From Plastoroseomonas arctica (GTDB lineage Bacteria > Pseudomonadota > Alphaproteobacteria > Acetobacterales > Acetobacteraceae): DNA of 64,000 nt. The position numbers and the translations under genes were made by a program. Below, one piece after another: positions 48,001 through 56,867 of this stretch. Position 1 is the stretch's first letter; each line of letters begins with the position of its first letter. The stretch is taken from positions 372,001-436,000 of the forward strand of contig NZ_JAAEDH010000001.1 in the NCBI RefSeq assembly GCF_018128965.1. Direction: 5' to 3'. The notes below the pieces were generated by a model, which saw only the letters and a list, made by a program, of their open reading frames with translations, searched no databases and was not told the origin of the DNA.

Positions 48001-49856
48001 TGGCACCGGACATGCTCGCGCCCGGCCTCGCGCCATCGGAGCGCGCCTGGTTTGCCGCGCTGTTCGACGGCGCTCCCTGGCCCGAGGATGCCGAGCGTCT
48101 GCGCGCGCTTTGCGCCTCGCTTCCGCTCGAGGCGCTGCTGCCACTGGCGGAACAGGCTTCTCGCCAGGGGCGGCGCGTGACGACGATCGCCGCATACCGC
48201 GCCTGGATCGCGGCCAATCCCGGCAGCCCGCAGCTTTTCGCCGCCTGGTTCAACCTCGGCGTGGAGCTCGCGCAGACCCGTGCCCATGCCGCCGCCGCCC
48301 GGGCCTATGCGCAGGCGCTGGCGCTGCAGCCGAAGCTCGACCAGGCCGCGGTCAATCTCGGCTTGGCGCTGGAAGCCCAGGGGCAGCCCGATGCCGCGCT
48401 CGCGGTCTGGGATCAGGCGTTGCAATCCACGGCCATGCGCGTCGCGCTGCTCAACCATCGTGGCCGCCTGCTCGACGAGAAGAAGCGCTTCACCGAGGCC
48501 GAGGCGGCGCTGCGCGCCTCCCTCCTGCTCGACCGCGAACAGCCCGACGTGGTGCAGCATTGGGGTCATGCGCGGCAGAAGGCCTGCATATGGCCGCTCT
48601 ATGCGGGCGAGATCCCCGGCCTCTCGCCTGAGGAATTTTCCCTCCAGATCGGTCCGCTCGGTACGCTGGCGCTGACCGACGATGTCGCCCTGCAACGCCG
48701 CAGCGTCGCCGGCTGGCTCGAACGCAAGGTGGCCCCCGCGCCGCACCGCCTGGCCCCCGAGCGCGGCTACCGGCATGAGCGCATCCGGGTGGGCTATCTG
48801 TCTTCGGATTTCTGCGCTCATGCGATGAGCTTCCTTATCGTCGAGACGCTGGAACGCCATGACCGGACCGCCTTCGAGGTGTTCGGCTACTGCTCCAGCC
48901 CCGAGGATGGCAGCACCATCCGCGCCCGCGTTATCGCCGCGCTCGACCACCACATCCCCATCGGGAACCTCGACGACGCGGCCGCCGCGCACCGCATCCG
49001 CGCCGACGAGATCGACATCCTCATCGACCTCAACGGCCTGACCAAGGGCGCGCGGATGCACACGCTGCGGCACAAGCCCGCGCCCGTGCAGGCGACCTAT
49101 CTGGGCTATATCGGCCCGCTGCCGCTGCCCGAGCTCGACTACGTCATCTGCGACGACTGGGTCATTCCGGCCGACCAGGCCACGCACTACGCGCCCGCGC
49201 CCTTGCCGCTGGCCGGCCTCTACCAGGCCAATGACAGCCGCATGCCCGAGCTGCCCACGTTGTCGCGCGCCAGCGAAGGGCTGCCGGTGGACCGCTTCGT
49301 CTTCTGCTGCTTCTCCCACCACTACAAGATCACGGAGGCAATGTTCGAGAGCTGGTGCGTCATCCTGCGCGCGGCACCCGAGAGCGTGCTCTGGATCGTC
49401 GAGGACACCACGGACAGTCGCGCGAACCTGCTCGCGCGCGCGGCCTCCCTCGGCGTGGCGGGCGACCGTTTCCTCTTCGCCCCGCGCGTGGGACCGGCGC
49501 ACTACATGGCGCGCTTCGCGCTGGCCGATCTGTTCCTCGACACCGCGCCCTACAATGCCGGCACGGTGGCCTCGGACGCGTTGCGCATGGGCCTGCCGAT
49601 CCTGACGCTGTCGGGGCGCGCCTTTGCCTCGCGCATGGCCGGCGCGCTGCTGCATGCGGTGGGCCTCGATGATTTCGTGACGACCAGCCAAGCGGATTAC
49701 GTCGCGCGCGCGGTCGCAGTGGCGACCGATCCGGCGGCGGCCGCGGCACTGCGCCAGCGCCTCGCCGGCGATGCCTGGCGCCGAACCATAGGCGACAGCG
49801 CCGGCTTCACCGCGCGGCTCGAATCCGCCTATCGCGCGATCCGCCTGGTGCCCTGA
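48000..49856 (+). CDS. SPINDLY/OGT-type (GT41) O-GlcNAc transferase-like protein 2
   Basis: A 618-residue paralogue of the preceding gene, with TPR-like repeats (about 55-190) and a GT41 domain: H274 in GYLSSDFCAHAMSFL, DILIDLNGLTKGAR, YIGPLPLPELDYVICDD, K443 in FSHHYKITEA, and LFLDTAPYNAGTVASDAL followed by GLPILTLSGRAFASR. Where paralogue 1 and animal OGT have a His in the GHTT-like uridine-binding loop, this protein has Gly521 (NAGTV), so donor binding or specificity may differ. Translation is coupled to paralogue 1 through TGATG. The two may act as a pair, one catalytic and one accessory, or transfer different sugars. A short hairpin (49964-49982) separates it from the repeat gene. Confidence 0.87.
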   Translation: MAPDMLAPGLAPSERAWFAALFDGAPWPEDAERLRALCASLPLEALLPLAEQASRQGRRVTTIAAYRAWIAANPGSPQLFAAWFNLGVELAQTRAHAAAARAYAQALALQPKLDQAAVNLGLALEAQGQPDAALAVWDQALQSTAMRVALLNHRGRLLDEKKRFTEAEAALRASLLLDREQPDVVQHWGHARQKACIWPLYAGEIPGLSPEEFSLQIGPLGTLALTDDVALQRRSVAGWLERKVAPAPHRLAPERGYRHERIRVGYLSSDFCAHAMSFLIVETLERHDRTAFEVFGYCSSPEDGSTIRARVIAALDHHIPIGNLDDAAAAHRIRADEIDILIDLNGLTKGARMHTLRHKPAPVQATYLGYIGPLPLPELDYVICDDWVIPADQATHYAPAPLPLAGLYQANDSRMPELPTLSRASEGLPVDRFVFCCFSHHYKITEAMFESWCVILRAAPESVLWIVEDTTDSRANLLARAASLGVAGDRFLFAPRVGPAHYMARFALADLFLDTAPYNAGTVASDALRMGLPILTLSGRAFASRMAGALLHAVGLDDFVTTSQADYVARAVAVATDPAAAAALRQRLAGDAWRRTIGDSAGFTARLESAYRAIRLVP

Positions 49857-49963
49857 GCGCGACGCACGGCGCATTAACCTCAGGGCAATACCATCGCCTT
49901 ATTCTCCACCTCTGCGAAGGGCCGGCAAAAGCTGGACCCCGGACCTGCTTGCCCCGTCGGTCA

Positions 49964-49982
49964 ACAAGGCCGGGGGCCTTGT
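49964..49982 (+). terminator. Hairpin in the leader of the octad-repeat gene
   Basis: A perfect 8-bp stem (ACAAGGCC with GGCCTTGT) and a 3-nt loop, 36 bp before the repeat-gene ATG. It could partly terminate the glycosyltransferase transcript or protect the 5' end of the repeat mRNA. No U tract is present. Confidence 0.45.
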
Positions 49983-50018
49983 CTCTCGCGGAACCCTGTC
50001 GGGAATGGAGTGAGACAA

Positions 50019-53000
50019 ATGCCGGCCATTTCGCTGCTGAACACGACCCAGATCGCTGCGCTGACGACCACCACGATCGCGAGCCTCTCGACCTCCGAGA
50101 TCGCCGCCATGGCCACCACCCAGATCGCGGCGCTGACCACCATCCAGGTCGCCGTTCTCAGCAGCACGCAGATGCGCGCGCTAACCACCACCGAGATCAG
50201 CGGGCTCGAAACCACGGACCTTGTCGTGCTGGCCTCGACGCAGCTGAATGCGCTCGGCTCCTCCCAGCTGGGGTCGCTGAGCACGACGCAGGTGGCGGCA
50301 CTCACCACCACCCAGGTCGCGAACCTGTCCACCACGGGCGTGCGCGGCTTCGACACAGCCGATATAGCGTCGCTGACCACCACCCAGGCGGGCGTGCTGA
50401 CGACGGCGCAGCTGGCCGCCCTCGCCTCGACCCAGGTCGCGGCGATCGAGACGACGGATCTGGTGACACTCTCCACCGCCCAGCTGGCGGGCTTCGGCAG
50501 CACGCAGATCGCCGGCATCACCACCGCGCAGATCGCGTCGCTGACCACGACACAGGCATCGGGGCTGACGACCACGGCGCTGCAGTTGCTGACGGCGACG
50601 AAGATGGGGGCGCTGACGACCACGCAGGTGGCGGCGCTGACCTCCACCCAGGTGGGGAGCCTGGGCACCACCCAGGTGAAGGGGATCGAGACCTCCGACA
50701 TCGTCGCGCTGACGACCACGCAGATGGCGGGGATCACGTCGACCCAGGTCGCGGCGCTGGCCTCCACCCAGGTGGGCGCGCTCGAGACCTCCGACCTCGC
50801 GGCGATGACCACCACGCAGCTGCTCGGCCTCGGCGCCACCCAGGTGATCGGGCTGACGTCGACGCAGGTGGCGGCACTCACCACGACCCAGGTGTCCAAC
50901 CTCGGCACGGCCGCCCTGGTCGCACTCAACGCCACCCAGATCGGTGCCATCGAGACCACCGACCTGGTGACGCTGACGACCACGCAGATGCGCGCACTCA
51001 CCTCCGCGCAGATGGCGGCACTCACCACCACCCAGGCCGCGGCCCTGACCACCACCCAGGTCGCCAACCTCGGCACCACACAGGTGCGGGGACTTGAGAC
51101 CACCGACATCGCCGCACTCACCACCACTCAGGTGGGGGTGCTGACCACCACGCAGCTCAGCGCGCTGGCCTCCACCCAGGTGCCGGGCTTCGAGACCACT
51201 GACTTCGCCACGCTCACAACCACGCAGCTCGCGGGTCTCGGCAGCACCCAGGTGGGCGGCATCACCACCACGCAGATCGCGGCATTGACCACCACCCAGG
51301 CGGTGGGCCTGAGCAGCACCGTTCTGCGCGCGCTGTCCTCCACTCAGGTAGGCGCCCTGACCACCACGCAGGTAGCGGCGCTGACCTCGACCCAGGTGGG
51401 GAGCCTGGGCACCACTCAGGTGAAGGGGATCGAGACCTCCGACATCGTCGCACTCACCACCACGCAGATGGCGGGCATCACCTCGACCCAGGTCGCGGCC
51501 CTGGCTTCCACCCAGGTGGGCGCGCTGGAGACTACCGATCTCGCGGTGATGACGACCACGCAGTTGCTCGGCCTCACCCCCGCTCAGGTGGCTGGGCTGA
51601 CCTCGACACAGGTCGCGGCGCTGACCACGACGCAGGTCTCCAACCTCTCCTCCACGGCGCTGGTGGCGCTGAATTCCGCCCAGATCGGCGCCATCGAGAC
51701 GACCGACCTGGTCACACTCACGACCACCCAGATGCGAGCTTTGACCTCTGCGCAGATGGCAGCACTCACCACGACGCAGGCGGCGGCCCTGACCACCACC
51801 CAGGTCGCCAATCTCGGTACCACCCAGGTGCGGGGGCTCGAGACCTCCGACATCGCGGCATTCACCACCACGCAGGTCGGCGCGCTCACCACCACGCAGA
51901 TTAGCGCGCTTGCCTCGACCCAGATGCCGGGCTTCGAGACCACCGACTTCCTGACTCTGAGCACCACCCAGTTGGGCGGCCTCACCAGCACGCAGGTGGC
52001 GGGCATCACCACCACGCAGGTCGCGTCCATGACCACGACGCAGATGGCGGGCCTGTCCTCCACCGTGCTGCGCGCGCTTACGGCCACGCAGATGGGCGCC
52101 TTCACCACGACGCAGGTCATCGCCCTCAGCTCCACCCAGATCGGCACGCTCGGCACCGCCCAGGTGAAGGGGGTCGAGACCTCTGATATCGTCGCGCTGA
52201 CGACCACGCAGATGGCGGGGATCACGTCGACCCAGGTCGCGGCGCTGGCCTCCACGCAGGTCGCAGCGCTGGAGACCACCGACCTTGCCGTGATGACGAC
52301 AACGCAATTGGTCGGCCTCGGCGTGACCCAGGTGATCGGGCTGACATCAACGCAGGTCGCGGCGATGACCACGACCCAGGTGTCCAACCTCACCACCACC
52401 GCGCTGGTGGCGCTGAACTCCACCCAGATCAGTGCGATCGAGACCACCGACCTGGTGACGCTGACGACAACTCAGATGCGCGCACTTACCTCCGCGCAGA
52501 TGGCGGCACTCACCACCACCCAGGCCGCAACCCTGACCACCACTCAGGTCGCCAACCTCGGCACCACACAGGTGCGGGGACTTGAGACCACCGACATCGC
52601 CGCATTCACCACCACCCAGGTGGGGGTGCTGACCACCACGCAGCTCAGCGCGCTGGCCTCCACCCAGGTGCCGGGCTTCGAGACCACTGACTTCGCCACG
52701 CTCACAACCACGCAGCTCACGGGTCTCGGCAGCACCCAGGTGGGCGGCATCACCACCACGCAGATCGCGGCATTGACCACTACCCAGGCGGTGGGCCTGA
52801 GCAGCACCGTTCTGCGCGCGCTGTCCTCCACTCAGGTAGGCGCCCTGACAACGTCCCAGGTGGCGGTACTCACCTCCACCCAGGTGGGGAGCCTGGGCAC
52901 CACCCAGGTGAAGGGCATTGAGACCTCGGATATCGTCGCACTCACCACCACGCAGATGGCGGGCATCACCTCGACCCACGTCGCGGCCCTGGCCTCCACC

Positions 53001-54464
53001 CAGGTGGGCGCGCTGGAGACCTCCGACCTCGCGGTGATGACCACCACGCAGTTGCTCGGCCTCACCCCCGCTCAGGTGGCTGGGCTGACCTCGACACAGG
53101 TCGCCGCGCTGACCACGACGCAGGTCTCCAACCTCAGCACCACGGCACTGGTGGCACTGAACTCTACCCAGATCGGCGCCATCGAGACCACCGACCTGGT
53201 GACGCTCACCACGACCCAGATGCGGGCGCTGACCTCCTCGCAGATGGCGGCACTCACCACCACCCAGGCCGCGGCCCTGACCACCACGCAGGTCGCCAAT
53301 CTCGGCACCAGCCAGGTCCGCGGCCTCGAGACCACCGATATCGCGGCACTCACCACCACCCAGGTCGGTGTGCTCACCACCACGCAGATCAGCGCCCTGG
53401 CCTCCACCCAGGTGCCGGGCTTCGAGACCACCGACTTCGCCACGCTCTCCACCACGCAACTCGTGGGCATCACGGCAAACCAGGCGCTGGGCCTCACCAC
53501 CACCCAGATTGCTGCGCTGACGACCACCCAGGCCTCCGGCCTGACCACCACCACGTTGCGCCTGTTCAGCGCCGGTCAGATCGGGGCCTTCACGACGACG
53601 CAGATAGCGGCCCTGACCAGCACGCAGGTCGGTGGCCTCGGCACCACCCAGGTGAAGGGGGTCGAGACCTCGGACATCGTCGCACTCACCACCACGCAAA
53701 TGGCCGGGATCACCTCGACCCAGGTGGGCGCGCTCGCCTCCACCCAGGTCGCGGCACTCGAGACGACGGACCTGGTCGTGCTCACCACCACGCAGCTGGC
53801 CGGCCTCACCGCCAGCCAGGTCGTGGGCCTCACCACCAGCCAGGTGGCCGCGCTGACCACCACCCAGGCGGTGGGGCTGAGCGGGCTGGCGGTCGCCTCG
53901 CTCACCACCACGCAGATCGCGGCGATCGAAACCACTGACCTCGCCTCGCTCACCACCACCCAGATGCGGGCGCTCACCTCGGCGCAGGTCGGCGCACTCA
54001 CCACCACCCAGGTGCCCACGATCACCACCACACAGATCCTTGGCCTGGGCACCACCCAGATCGTGGGTCTGGAGACATCGGATATCGCCGCGCTCACCAC
54101 CACCCAGGTGCAGACCTTGACCACGACGCAACTCGCGGCCCTGACCTCGGCACAGGTCACCGGCTTCGAGACGACCGACATCGCCGCGTTGACCACGACC
54201 CAGGTCGTGGGCCTCAGCACGACGCAGATCGGGGCGCTGTCCACCGCGCAGCTCGTGGCACTCACCTCCACCAACGTCACAGCACTCACCACGAACCAGA
54301 TGGCGGGCCTCACCACCTCTCAGATCTGCGCCTTCTCCACGACGCAGATCACCGGGCTCGAGACGTCCGACATCGCCGCACTCACCGACACGCAGACCAC
54401 CGGGTTCACCTCGACCCAGATCGGCGCGATGACCACGGCCCAGGTGAACGCTCTCTTCGCCTGA
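50019..54464 (+). CDS. Giant Thr-rich octapeptide-repeat protein, putative type I secretion substrate
   Basis: 1481 residues: MPAIS, then 184 octapeptides without interruption, then ALFA. The consensus octad is A-L-T-T-T-Q-V-A; positions 2 and 7 are hydrophobic, 3-5 mostly Thr/Ser and 6 usually Gln. Every 4, 7, 6, 4 and 10 octads the Thr-Gln core is replaced by E-T-x-D, defining a 31-octad super-repeat. No signal peptide, RTX nonapeptide or globular domain is visible. T-x-x-Q resembles a helix N-cap, so a helical solenoid is possible; a beta-solenoid like that of ice-nucleation octads is the alternative. The ATG at 50019 has GGAG 8 bp upstream; GTG 50010 is less likely. A secretion ABC exporter and adaptor follow, and two OGT-like enzymes precede, suggesting an O-glycosylated exported protein. 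I cannot name the family. Confidence 0.9.
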   Translation: MPAISLLNTTQIAALTTTTIASLSTSEIAAMATTQIAALTTIQVAVLSSTQMRALTTTEISGLETTDLVVLASTQLNALGSSQLGSLSTTQVAALTTTQVANLSTTGVRGFDTADIASLTTTQAGVLTTAQLAALASTQVAAIETTDLVTLSTAQLAGFGSTQIAGITTAQIASLTTTQASGLTTTALQLLTATKMGALTTTQVAALTSTQVGSLGTTQVKGIETSDIVALTTTQMAGITSTQVAALASTQVGALETSDLAAMTTTQLLGLGATQVIGLTSTQVAALTTTQVSNLGTAALVALNATQIGAIETTDLVTLTTTQMRALTSAQMAALTTTQAAALTTTQVANLGTTQVRGLETTDIAALTTTQVGVLTTTQLSALASTQVPGFETTDFATLTTTQLAGLGSTQVGGITTTQIAALTTTQAVGLSSTVLRALSSTQVGALTTTQVAALTSTQVGSLGTTQVKGIETSDIVALTTTQMAGITSTQVAALASTQVGALETTDLAVMTTTQLLGLTPAQVAGLTSTQVAALTTTQVSNLSSTALVALNSAQIGAIETTDLVTLTTTQMRALTSAQMAALTTTQAAALTTTQVANLGTTQVRGLETSDIAAFTTTQVGALTTTQISALASTQMPGFETTDFLTLSTTQLGGLTSTQVAGITTTQVASMTTTQMAGLSSTVLRALTATQMGAFTTTQVIALSSTQIGTLGTAQVKGVETSDIVALTTTQMAGITSTQVAALASTQVAALETTDLAVMTTTQLVGLGVTQVIGLTSTQVAAMTTTQVSNLTTTALVALNSTQISAIETTDLVTLTTTQMRALTSAQMAALTTTQAATLTTTQVANLGTTQVRGLETTDIAAFTTTQVGVLTTTQLSALASTQVPGFETTDFATLTTTQLTGLGSTQVGGITTTQIAALTTTQAVGLSSTVLRALSSTQVGALTTSQVAVLTSTQVGSLGTTQVKGIETSDIVALTTTQMAGITSTHVAALASTQVGALETSDLAVMTTTQLLGLTPAQVAGLTSTQVAALTTTQVSNLSTTALVALNSTQIGAIETTDLVTLTTTQMRALTSSQMAALTTTQAAALTTTQVANLGTSQVRGLETTDIAALTTTQVGVLTTTQISALASTQVPGFETTDFATLSTTQLVGITANQALGLTTTQIAALTTTQASGLTTTTLRLFSAGQIGAFTTTQIAALTSTQVGGLGTTQVKGVETSDIVALTTTQMAGITSTQVGALASTQVAALETTDLVVLTTTQLAGLTASQVVGLTTSQVAALTTTQAVGLSGLAVASLTTTQIAAIETTDLASLTTTQMRALTSAQVGALTTTQVPTITTTQILGLGTTQIVGLETSDIAALTTTQVQTLTTTQLAALTSAQVTGFETTDIAALTTTQVVGLSTTQIGALSTAQLVALTSTNVTALTTNQMAGLTTSQICAFSTTQITGLETSDIAALTDTQTTGFTSTQIGAMTTAQVNALFA
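50034..54449 (+). repeat. 184 tandem 24-bp (octapeptide) repeats
   Basis: The coding array has strict 24-bp periodicity from the codon after MPAIS to the last four codons, with no frame break or spacer. Frequent units encode ALTTTQVA, ALTSTQVG, GITSTQVA and ALASTQVG. Confidence 0.97.
50682..53657 (+). repeat. 744-bp higher-order repeat (31 octads), four complete copies
   Basis: The octad GIETSDIV or GVETSDIV begins at 50682, 51426, 52170, 52914 and 53658, exactly 744 bp apart. Within each copy E-T-x-D octads sit at relative positions 0, 4, 11, 17 and 21. Partial copies flank the block: the N-terminal one starts at position 4, and the C-terminal one lacks two octads before its last ETSD unit. 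Odd copies resemble odd copies and even resemble even more than immediate neighbours, so 1488 bp is the recent duplication unit. Confidence 0.93.
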
Positions 54465-54465
54465 G

Positions 54466-54546
54466 CGCCGCAGCGGCCGCGAACCCCTTCGGGCCACAAG
54501 CCCGGGGGGGTTTCGCGTTCGGACCTGTTCCGAAGGGGCTGCGGCG
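54466..54546 (+). promoter_or_regulatory. Long-range stem competing with the terminator
   Basis: CGCCGCAG (54466-54473) pairs with CTGCGGCG (54539-54546), and CCCCTTCGG (54484-54492) with CCGAAGGGG (54530-54538). The inner strand shares 54490-54492 with the terminator hairpin, so the two folds exclude each other. It lies between the substrate gene and the exporter genes, where readthrough would set their ratio. Confidence 0.45.
54484..54513 (+). terminator. Terminator-like hairpin after the octad-repeat gene
   Basis: CGGGC (54490-54494) pairs with GCCCG (54500-54504) around CACAA. The flanking CCCC and GGGG can extend it across a TT bulge, and TTT follows. It overlaps a competing long-range stem (54466-54546). 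Confidence 0.6.
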
Positions 54547-54725
54547 ATGACTCGGGGGGGATTTTTCGCACCGGCCAGAAGGGCAGCACAGCGATACCGG
54601 TTGTATCGGCAAGCTGCCCGACGCCGCCGGCGCGGAAAAGTACCGCTGGATCGCGCCGCTATCCCTCCGGAACAGGCCCGGAGCCTTCACCTGATCGCAA
54701 CCCCTGCGCGCCTAGTCTGCACGCC

Positions 54726-56867
54726 ATGGTTCCTGAACTGACAGCCTTGCGGTGCATGTTCCTGCTGGCCACCCATCACGGCCTGCACCTGGCACCCGAA
54801 GAACTGCCCGCGATCGAGAGCGCGGACATGGTGCCCTCCGTCCTGCGCACCATGGGCCAGCTGGGACTGCGCGGGCGCGTGCTGCGTCGCTGCGGCTGGG
54901 ACAAGGCCGCCGCATTGGGCCGCGCCTACCCCGCCATGGCGGTTCGCCGCGACGGCAGCTGGGTGATCCTCGTCCACGTCATCCCCGGCGAGGACGGCGC
55001 CCAGCACGCCGCCATCCTCGACCCCACCGCGGAAGCAGAGGGCGTGCAGCTCGTCTCCCGCGAGGCCTTCACCGCCGAATGGTCCGGCACGCTTATCCTG
55101 TGCAAGCGCGTCCATACATTGAGCGAAGACAACCAGCCCTTCGGCCTGCGCTGGTTCCTGCCCGAAATCATCCGCCAGCGGCGCCATTTCCGCGGCGTCG
55201 CCATCGCCGCCATCCTCGCGAGCCTGATCGGCTTCGCCACGCCTTTGCTGTTCCAGGTGCTGATCGACAAGGTGATCACGCACCAGAGCTACCAGACGCT
55301 GTACGTGGTCGCCGGCGTCTTCGTGCTGCTGACCGTCTTCGATGCCGGCTTCGGCTATATCCGCCAGCGCCTGATGCTGCTCGCCACCAACAAGATCGAC
55401 GCGCAGCTCGGCGCCCGCACCTTCCGCCACCTCCTCGGCCTGCCGCTGCATTTCTTCGAAAGCCAGGCGGCGGGCGTGCTGACGCGGCACATGCAGCAGA
55501 CGGAAAAGCTGCGCCATTTTCTTACCGGCAGGCTGTTCCAGACCATGCTGGACGCGGTGTTCCTGCCGGTGCTGATCATCGTCCTCGCACTCTACAGCCC
55601 GCTACTGACCGCGATCGTGCTGGGCTTCTCTGCCGCAATCGCCGGCGTGATCGCGGCGATGGTCCCCGCCTTTCGCCGCCGGCTCGACCGGCTCTACCAG
55701 ACCGAGGGCGCGCGCCAGGCCTATCTAGTCGAGACGCTGCACAACATGCGCGCGGTCAAATCCCTGGTGCTGGAGCCAGTGCGCCAGTCCAACTGGGAAC
55801 GCCGCGTGGTCCAGGCCGTGCGCCAGCAGGCGGAGGTCGGGCGCGTCGGCATCGCCGGCACCGTGATCACCACGGCCCTCGAAAAGCTGATGCAGATCAC
55901 GCTGCTCTCGGCCGGCGCGATCGCCGTCTTCGAGGGCCATCTCAGCCTCGGCGCGCTGATCGCCTTCTCCATGCTGTCGGGCCGCGTCACCGGCCCCTTG
56001 GTGCAGATCGTCGCCCTCATCAACGAATACCAGGAAGCCGCCCTCTCGGTCCGCATGCTTGGCCACGTCATGAACACCGCCCCCGAGGCCAATGCCCAGG
56101 CGCGCCTCGCCCGCCCCCCCATCACCGGCGCGCTGCACTTCGAGGGCGTCACCTTCCAATACCCCGGCGCCGGCGCCCCCGCCCTTGAAGACGTCTCCTT
56201 CGCCGTCGAGCCAGGCCAGGTCATCGGCATCGTCGGCCGCTCAGGCTCCGGCAAGACCACCGTCACCCGCCTCATCCAGGCCATCCACCGCCCTCAGGAG
56301 GGCATCATCCGCGCCGGCGGCGTCGATCTCCGCCACATCGACCTCACCCATCTCCGGCGCGGGATCGGCGTCGTGCTCCAGGAAAACCTACTCTTCTCCG
56401 GCACCATCCGCGACAACATCGCCGCCGCCCGCCTCGACGCGCCGCTCGACCAGATCCTCGCAGCCGCCCGCCTCGCCGGCGCGGATGAGTTCATCGAACG
56501 CCTGCCCCACGGCTACGACACGCTGGTCGAGGAAGGGGCGTCGAACTTCTCCGGCGGCCAGCGCCAGCGCCTGGCCATTGCCCGCGCACTGTTGCCGCGC
56601 CCCTCGCTGCTCATCTTCGACGAGGCAACCAGCGCCCTCGACCCCGAGAGCGAAGCCATTATCCAGCGCAACCTCGACGCCATTGCCGAGGGCCGCACCA
56701 TGATCATCGTCTCCCACCGCCTCGCCTCGCTGGCACGCGCGGACGCCATCCTGGTGCTCGAACGCGGCCGGGTGCTGGACATCGCCCCCCACGCCACCCT
56801 GCTGCAACGCTGCGAGGTGTATCGCCACCTCTGGCACCAGCAGACGCAGCATCTACAACCGGCATGA
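54726..56867 (+). CDS. Type I secretion ABC exporter (HlyB-like)
   Basis: 713 residues. The N-terminal ~125 residues form a peptidase-C39-like domain of the inactive kind: aligning TALRCMFLLATHHG with C39 peptidases puts Thr at the catalytic-Cys position, so it should bind substrate without cleaving it, as in RTX exporters. A six-helix membrane domain covers about 150-430. The nucleotide-binding domain has Walker A GRSGSGKTT near 504, Q-loop VLQENLLFSGT, signature FSGGQRQR, Walker B LLIFDEATSALD and H-loop SHR. It starts 261 bp after the repeat gene and overlaps the adaptor gene by 4 bp. With the adaptor and an outer-membrane TolC protein encoded elsewhere it would export the octad protein (inference). 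Confidence 0.93.
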   Translation: MVPELTALRCMFLLATHHGLHLAPEELPAIESADMVPSVLRTMGQLGLRGRVLRRCGWDKAAALGRAYPAMAVRRDGSWVILVHVIPGEDGAQHAAILDPTAEAEGVQLVSREAFTAEWSGTLILCKRVHTLSEDNQPFGLRWFLPEIIRQRRHFRGVAIAAILASLIGFATPLLFQVLIDKVITHQSYQTLYVVAGVFVLLTVFDAGFGYIRQRLMLLATNKIDAQLGARTFRHLLGLPLHFFESQAAGVLTRHMQQTEKLRHFLTGRLFQTMLDAVFLPVLIIVLALYSPLLTAIVLGFSAAIAGVIAAMVPAFRRRLDRLYQTEGARQAYLVETLHNMRAVKSLVLEPVRQSNWERRVVQAVRQQAEVGRVGIAGTVITTALEKLMQITLLSAGAIAVFEGHLSLGALIAFSMLSGRVTGPLVQIVALINEYQEAALSVRMLGHVMNTAPEANAQARLARPPITGALHFEGVTFQYPGAGAPALEDVSFAVEPGQVIGIVGRSGSGKTTVTRLIQAIHRPQEGIIRAGGVDLRHIDLTHLRRGIGVVLQENLLFSGTIRDNIAAARLDAPLDQILAAARLAGADEFIERLPHGYDTLVEEGASNFSGGQRQRLAIARALLPRPSLLIFDEATSALDPESEAIIQRNLDAIAEGRTMIIVSHRLASLARADAILVLERGRVLDIAPHATLLQRCEVYRHLWHQQTQHLQPA

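Noticed and set aside
50034-54449. Tandem repeat array as a possible CRISPR or noncoding satellite
   Set aside because: Repeats are contiguous without spacers, keep one reading frame for 4.4 kb and vary mostly at third codon positions.
50181-54497. Two very long minus-strand open frames (708 and 716 codons) rich in Gly/Arg/His repeats
   Set aside because: They mirror the 24-bp repeat of the plus-strand octad gene, which has the ribosome-binding site and a sensible hydrophobic periodicity.
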